DNA of 64,000 nt, from positions 3,534,001 to 3,598,000 of the forward strand of contig NZ_UESZ01000001.1 of assembly GCF_900108585.1 (NCBI RefSeq), in the 5' to 3' direction. The position numbers and the translations under genes are program-made. Below are positions 60,784 through 64,000 of this stretch, in pieces (positions within the stretch are counted from its first letter, which is position 1; every line of letters starts with the position of its first letter). The notes under the pieces are model-generated. The model was given only the letters and a program-made list of their open reading frames with translations. It ran no database searches and was not told where the DNA came from. This stretch comes from Branchiibius hedensis (GTDB taxonomy: Bacteria; Actinomycetota; Actinomycetes; Actinomycetales; Dermatophilaceae).

Positions 60784-61359
60784 GTGCTGCTCTCTGACCG
60801 CGACATCCGCGCGCAGATCGACGCCGGACGGGTCGCGCTGGACCCCTTCGATCCGGGGATGATCCAGCCGTCCAGCATCGACATCCGCCTTGACCGCTAC
60901 TTCCGGTTGTTCGACAACCACAAGTACCCGTTCATCGACCCCGCCGCTGAGCAGGAGGAGTTGACCCGGGCCCACGAATGCGCCGACGGGGAGCCCTTCG
61001 TGCTGCACCCCGGCGAGTTCGTCCTCGGCTCGACGTACGAGCAGGTCACCCTGCCCGACGACGTCGCTGCGCGCGTCGAGGGCAAGTCCAGCCTCGGCCG
61101 GCTCGGGCTGCTCACCCACGCCACGGCCGGTTTCGTCGACCCCGGCTTCAGCGGCCACGTCACGCTGGAGCTGTCCAACGTGGCGACCCTGCCGATCAAG
61201 CTGTGGCCCGGCATGAAGATCGGTCAGCTGTGTTTCTTCCAGTTGTCCTCACCGGCGGAAAATCCCTACGGCTCAGCCAAGTACGGCTCCCACTACCAGG
61301 GCCAGCGCGGCCCGACGGCCAGCCGCTCCTACCAGAACTTCCACAAGTCGGATGTCTGA
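60784..61359 (+). CDS. dcd: dCTP deaminase
   Basis: A 191-residue trimeric enzyme that makes dUTP (or dUMP, if bifunctional) from d[74 protein letters not shown] and [10 protein letters not shown] are the family motifs, with the catalytic Glu in TLELSN. TAGGTT lies six bases before the GTG start (leaderless). It overlaps the hydrolase gene by eight bases. The TTPase-type variant that yields dUMP is common in actinobacteria. Confidence 0.96.
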   Translation: MLLSDRDIRAQIDAGRVALDPFDPGMIQPSSIDIRLDRYFRLFDNHKYPFIDPAAEQEELTRAHECADGEPFVLHPGEFVLGSTYEQVTLPDDVAARVEGKSSLGRLGLLTHATAGFVDPGFSGHVTLELSNVATLPIKLWPGMKIGQLCFFQLSSPAENPYGSAKYGSHYQGQRGPTASRSYQNFHKSDV

Positions 61360-62014
61360 TCGGCGCCGGGCCACCTTCACCGGCCCGGCCCACGATGGCG
61401 GTCACGCGCACCTGAGTGCGCCGGGCGCTGTAGCTCCCGGCGGGGTGATCGCCCTGATGTTGCACGGCGGATCGCCGTTCAACAGCCAGCCCGTCGGGCG
61501 ACTGCATCCGCCTGCCCTGGTGATGGTGCCGTTCGCGGCGGCGCTGCGTCGCCGTACCCACGCCCAGGTGCGCCCCGCCCTGTTGCGCTACGCGGTGCAG
61601 GGCTGGAACGGCGTACGTCGATCGCCGGTCCTGGACGCCCGGTGGGCCCTCGATGAGCTGAGTAGGCGCCACCCCGGCGTACCCATCGCCCTCGTCGGCC
61701 ACTCGATGGGCGGGCGGGTCGCGCTGGAACTTGCCTCCGACGAGCGGGTGCGGGCGGTGGTCGGATTGGCCCCCTGGTACGCCGAGGGGTACCCCGCCGC
61801 CTCCTTCGTCGACACCCCGTTGCTGGTGCTGCACGGCGACGAGGACCGGGTCACCGATGCGCGCACCTCGCAGGAGCTGGTACGCCGCGTGCAAGCCCTG
61901 GGCGGGGACGCCACCTTCGAGAGCATCCACGACAGTCACGCCATGTTGCGCCGGCCGACGCACTGGCACGCGGAAGCGGCCGCGTTCCTGTCCGCCCGCC
62001 TGCGTGACCTGTGA
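61352..62014 (+). CDS. Alpha/beta hydrolase (dienelactone-hydrolase-like)
   Basis: A 220-residue serine hydrolase fold. The oxyanion strand is ALMLHGG, the nucleophile elbow GHSMGG, the acid HGDEDRV and the His in DSHAML. The first 25 residues are polar. No signal peptide. It overlaps dcd by eight bases, so it is co-translated. Substrate unknown. Confidence 0.87.
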   Translation: MSDRRRATFTGPAHDGGHAHLSAPGAVAPGGVIALMLHGGSPFNSQPVGRLHPPALVMVPFAAALRRRTHAQVRPALLRYAVQGWNGVRRSPVLDARWALDELSRRHPGVPIALVGHSMGGRVALELASDERVRAVVGLAPWYAEGYPAASFVDTPLLVLHGDEDRVTDARTSQELVRRVQALGGDATFESIHDSHAMLRRPTHWHAEAAAFLSARLRDL

Positions 62015-62062
62015 CAATTCGCATAGCAATCTGTCGGTAGCGATCCATATGCTGCAAGGACC

Positions 62063-63793
62063 ATGCTGCTGCGACTCATCCGCGACCGGCTCGCGCCCTA
62101 TCAGGGATATGTCGCGGCGCTGATCCTGCTGCAGTTGATCAGCGTCGCCGCCAACCTCTACCTGCCCACCCTGAACGCCGACATCATCGACAAGGGGATC
62201 TCCCGCGGCGACACCGGCTACATCACGCACACCGGCATGATCATGCTGGCCATCAGCGTGGTCCAGGTGTTCGCCGCGATCGGTGCGGCCTACATCGGCG
62301 CCCGCCTGGCAATGTCGGTTGGCCGGGACATTCGAGGTGGCGTCTTCCACGCCGTCGGCCGGTTCTCCGCGCGGGAGGTCAACACCTTCGGTGCCCCCTC
62401 GCTGATCACCCGCAGCACCAACGACGTCCAGCAGGTGCAGATGCTGGTGCTGATGGGCGCGACCTTGATGGTGTCGGCACCGATCATGATGGTCGGCGGC
62501 ATCATCATGTCGGTCCGCACCGACCCAGGGTTGTCCTGGCTGATGGCGCTCGCGGTCGCGGTGATGGGCGTGGCGATCGCGCTGGTCGTGCGCAAGATGG
62601 TGCCCGGCTTCCGGATGGTGCAGTCCCGGCTGGACACCGTCAACCGGATCCTGCGTGAGCACCTCACCGGCGTGCGAGTGATCCGGGCGTTCACCCGCGA
62701 ACCCTTCGAGACCGATCGGTTCGGCGTCGCGACGGACGAGTTGACGGATTCTTCGATCCGGGTCGGCCGACTGATGATGTCGATGTTTCCGATCGTCTTC
62801 ACGATCATGAACCTCTCGACGGTCGGGGTCTGGTGGTTCGGTGCCCACCAGGTGGATGCCGGTGATGTCGAGATCGGCAGCCTGTCGGCCTACATGACCT
62901 ATCTGATCCAGATCCTGATGGCCGTCATGATGGCGACCTTCATGTTCATGATGATTCCGCGGGCCTCGGTGTCCGCCGACCGGATCACCCAGGTGCTCGA
63001 CACCGAGCCATCGGTGGTGCCGCCGCAGCACCCGGTCACCCCGTCGCGGATGCTCGGCACGGTGGAGTTGCGCGATGCGTCGATGCAGTACCCGGGAGCT
63101 GATGCGCCAGTGCTGCAGGACATTTCGCTGACCGGTCGGCCCGGACAGACGATCGCGATCATGGGCTCGACGGGATCGGGCAAGTCGACGCTGCTGTCCC
63201 TGATCGCGCGGTTGTTCGACGCCACCGACGGCGCCGTCCTGGTCGACGGGGTCGATGTCCGCGACCTCGAGCCGACCCAGCTGTGGGGGCACATCGGCAT
63301 CGTCCCGCAGAAGGGTTACCTGTTCAGCGGGACCGTTGCGAGCAACCTGCGCTACGGCAACCCGCACGCCACGATCGAGGAGTTGTGGCGGGCCCTGGAG
63401 ATCGCCCAGGCCGCGGACTTCGTGCGCAAACTCGACGGCGGTCTCGAAGCACCGATCTCCCAGGGCGGCACCAACGTGTCCGGCGGTCAGCGGCAACGGC
63501 TGTGCATTGCGCGCGCGCTGGTCGCGCAACCACGGATCTACCTGTTCGACGACTCGTTCTCGGCACTGGATCTGCAAACCGACCGCCGGTTGCGCAACGC
63601 CTTGAAGCCGGTGACCCGTGACGCCACCGTTTTCATCGTGGCCCAACGGGTTTCGACGATCACCGACGCCGATCAGATCCTGGTCCTGGAGGACGGTCAG
63701 GCGGTCGGCCTCGGCACGCACGATGAGCTGTTGGCCGGCTGCACGCCGTACCGCGAGATCGTCCAGTCCCAATTGGGGGTGGACGCGGCATGA
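62063..63793 (+). CDS. ABC exporter half-transporter, subunit 1 of a heterodimer
   Basis: A 576-residue half-transporter: six membrane helices (1-310), then an ATPase domain with Walker A GSTGSGKST, Q-loop VPQKGYLF, signature VSGGQRQ and Walker B IYLFDDSFSALD. Walker B ends in Asp rather than the catalytic Glu (FDDS), as in the degenerate site of heterodimeric exporters of the BmrC/D or TM287/288 type. It overlaps the next gene, its probable partner, by four bases. A TATGCT hexamer nine bases before the ATG may be the promoter. Confidence 0.93.
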   Translation: MLLRLIRDRLAPYQGYVAALILLQLISVAANLYLPTLNADIIDKGISRGDTGYITHTGMIMLAISVVQVFAAIGAAYIGARLAMSVGRDIRGGVFHAVGRFSAREVNTFGAPSLITRSTNDVQQVQMLVLMGATLMVSAPIMMVGGIIMSVRTDPGLSWLMALAVAVMGVAIALVVRKMVPGFRMVQSRLDTVNRILREHLTGVRVIRAFTREPFETDRFGVATDELTDSSIRVGRLMMSMFPIVFTIMNLSTVGVWWFGAHQVDAGDVEIGSLSAYMTYLIQILMAVMMATFMFMMIPRASVSADRITQVLDTEPSVVPPQHPVTPSRMLGTVELRDASMQYPGADAPVLQDISLTGRPGQTIAIMGSTGSGKSTLLSLIARLFDATDGAVLVDGVDVRDLEPTQLWGHIGIVPQKGYLFSGTVASNLRYGNPHATIEELWRALEIAQAADFVRKLDGGLEAPISQGGTNVSGGQRQRLCIARALVAQPRIYLFDDSFSALDLQTDRRLRNALKPVTRDATVFIVAQRVSTITDADQILVLEDGQAVGLGTHDELLAGCTPYREIVQSQLGVDAA

Positions 63794-64000
63794 GTGACGA
63801 GGAGAGCCCCACCCAGCGGCCACCGGCCCGGCCCGCGCGTGGTCCGGGCATGGGGGTCGGCCCGGGAGAGAAAACCAAGGACTTCAAGGGATCCGCGGTC
63901 CGGTTGTTCAAACTCCTTGCGCCGCATCGGGCTTCGTTGATTGCGATCCTGCTGCTGTCGATCGGGTCAGTGGCCTTGAGTGTTGTCGGCCCGCGGGTCC
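63790..64000 (+). CDS. ABC exporter half-transporter, subunit 2 (5' part only)
   Basis: The 70 residues visible begin with a Pro/Gly/Arg-rich leader (RPARGPGMGVGPGEKTKDFKGSA) typical of the second subunit of BmrC/BmrD-like heterodimers, then LLAPHRASLIAILLLSIGSV, the first membrane helix. The gene runs past the end. ATGA overlap with subunit 1 shows they are co-translated. It probably supplies the catalytic Glu that subunit 1 lacks. Confidence 0.85.
   Translation, partial: MSDEESPTQRPPARPARGPGMGVGPGEKTKDFKGSAVRLFKLLAPHRASLIAILLLSIGSVALSVVGPRV

Noticed and set aside
61196-63823. An 875-codon frame on the minus strand opposite dcd, hydrolase and ABC exporter
   Set aside because: It spans three well-supported genes, is rich in Asp/His/Gln/Arg and lacks any family motif. 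It is a shadow of biased codon use.

Overview
The window is high-GC DNA with the genes packed tightly, many 4-base ATGA/GTGA stop-start overlaps, frequent GTG starts and few Shine-Dalgarno sequences. At least fourteen genes have a TANNNT hexamer ending 6-7 nt before the start codon, which is the leaderless-promoter layout of Actinomycetota. Gene content agrees with that phylum: a mycothiol-type DinB-fold enzyme, fused CydDC, CopD-CtaG, a DivIVA-like protein, a sugar ABC importer without its own ATPase, and an E1-alpha/E1-beta/E2 oxo-acid dehydrogenase with no local E3. I would guess a Micrococcales-type organism, but nothing here fixes the genus. I see no rRNA, CRISPR array, insertion sequence or prophage. 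It reads as chromosome.

Layout. 1-5.2 kb (minus): a sugar operon of ROK regulator, solute-binding lipoprotein, two permeases and a GH3 enzyme cut by the window edge. 5.4-12.7 kb (minus): cydA, cydB, cydDC, a BlaI-type repressor and a lipoprotein, with a near-perfect BlaI-like palindrome in front of cydA. 12.8-16.5 kb (minus): two paralogous membrane proteins, one fused to a PI-PLC-like domain, and an alpha/beta hydrolase. 16.5-20.2 kb: argS, a small protein, galE and a DivIVA-repeat protein. 20.3-25.4 kb (plus): secreted sedolisin, Ser/Thr-rich surface protein, Nudix protein, holin-like membrane protein and an HisC/Pat aminotransferase. 25.5-31 kb: branched-chain-type oxo-acid dehydrogenase genes behind a CRP-like site, then gnd. 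31-35 kb (minus): DHA2 efflux pump, DinB-fold enzyme and secreted PAP2 phosphatase. 35.2-42 kb (plus): CopD-CtaG, nitrilase, metallo-beta-lactamase-fold protein, a MazEF-like toxin-antitoxin pair, DinB protein, tautomerase and a LuxR regulator.

42-49 kb is the most accessory-looking part: an MFS pump, a Tat-exported protein whose frame continues after a TGA into a Ser/Thr/Pro tail, a thioredoxin-NHL protein, and a three-gene cluster around a beta-sandwich protein remotely like G1 (glutamic) peptidases, with a chagasin-like protease inhibitor gene divergent from it. 48-54 kb: LacI regulator with two operators, NCS1 nucleobase permease, amidohydrolase, LysE exporter and TRIC-type channel. 54-60 kb: acyl-CoA dehydrogenase with two matched palindromes, a CutA-CYTH fusion beside a Fur-family gene, a PEBP protein, aroQ and an acyl-CoA synthetase behind a second CRP-like site. 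60-64 kb: SHOCT membrane protein, tRNA-Gly(CCC), dcd, a hydrolase and a heterodimeric ABC exporter that runs off the end.

The least explained items are the G1-like cluster (46.0-48.2 kb), the CutA-CYTH fusion (55.9 kb), the membrane-PLC pair (12.8-15.7 kb) and the BlaI-cyd circuit. No unspaced stretch longer than about 300 bases lacks a gene.
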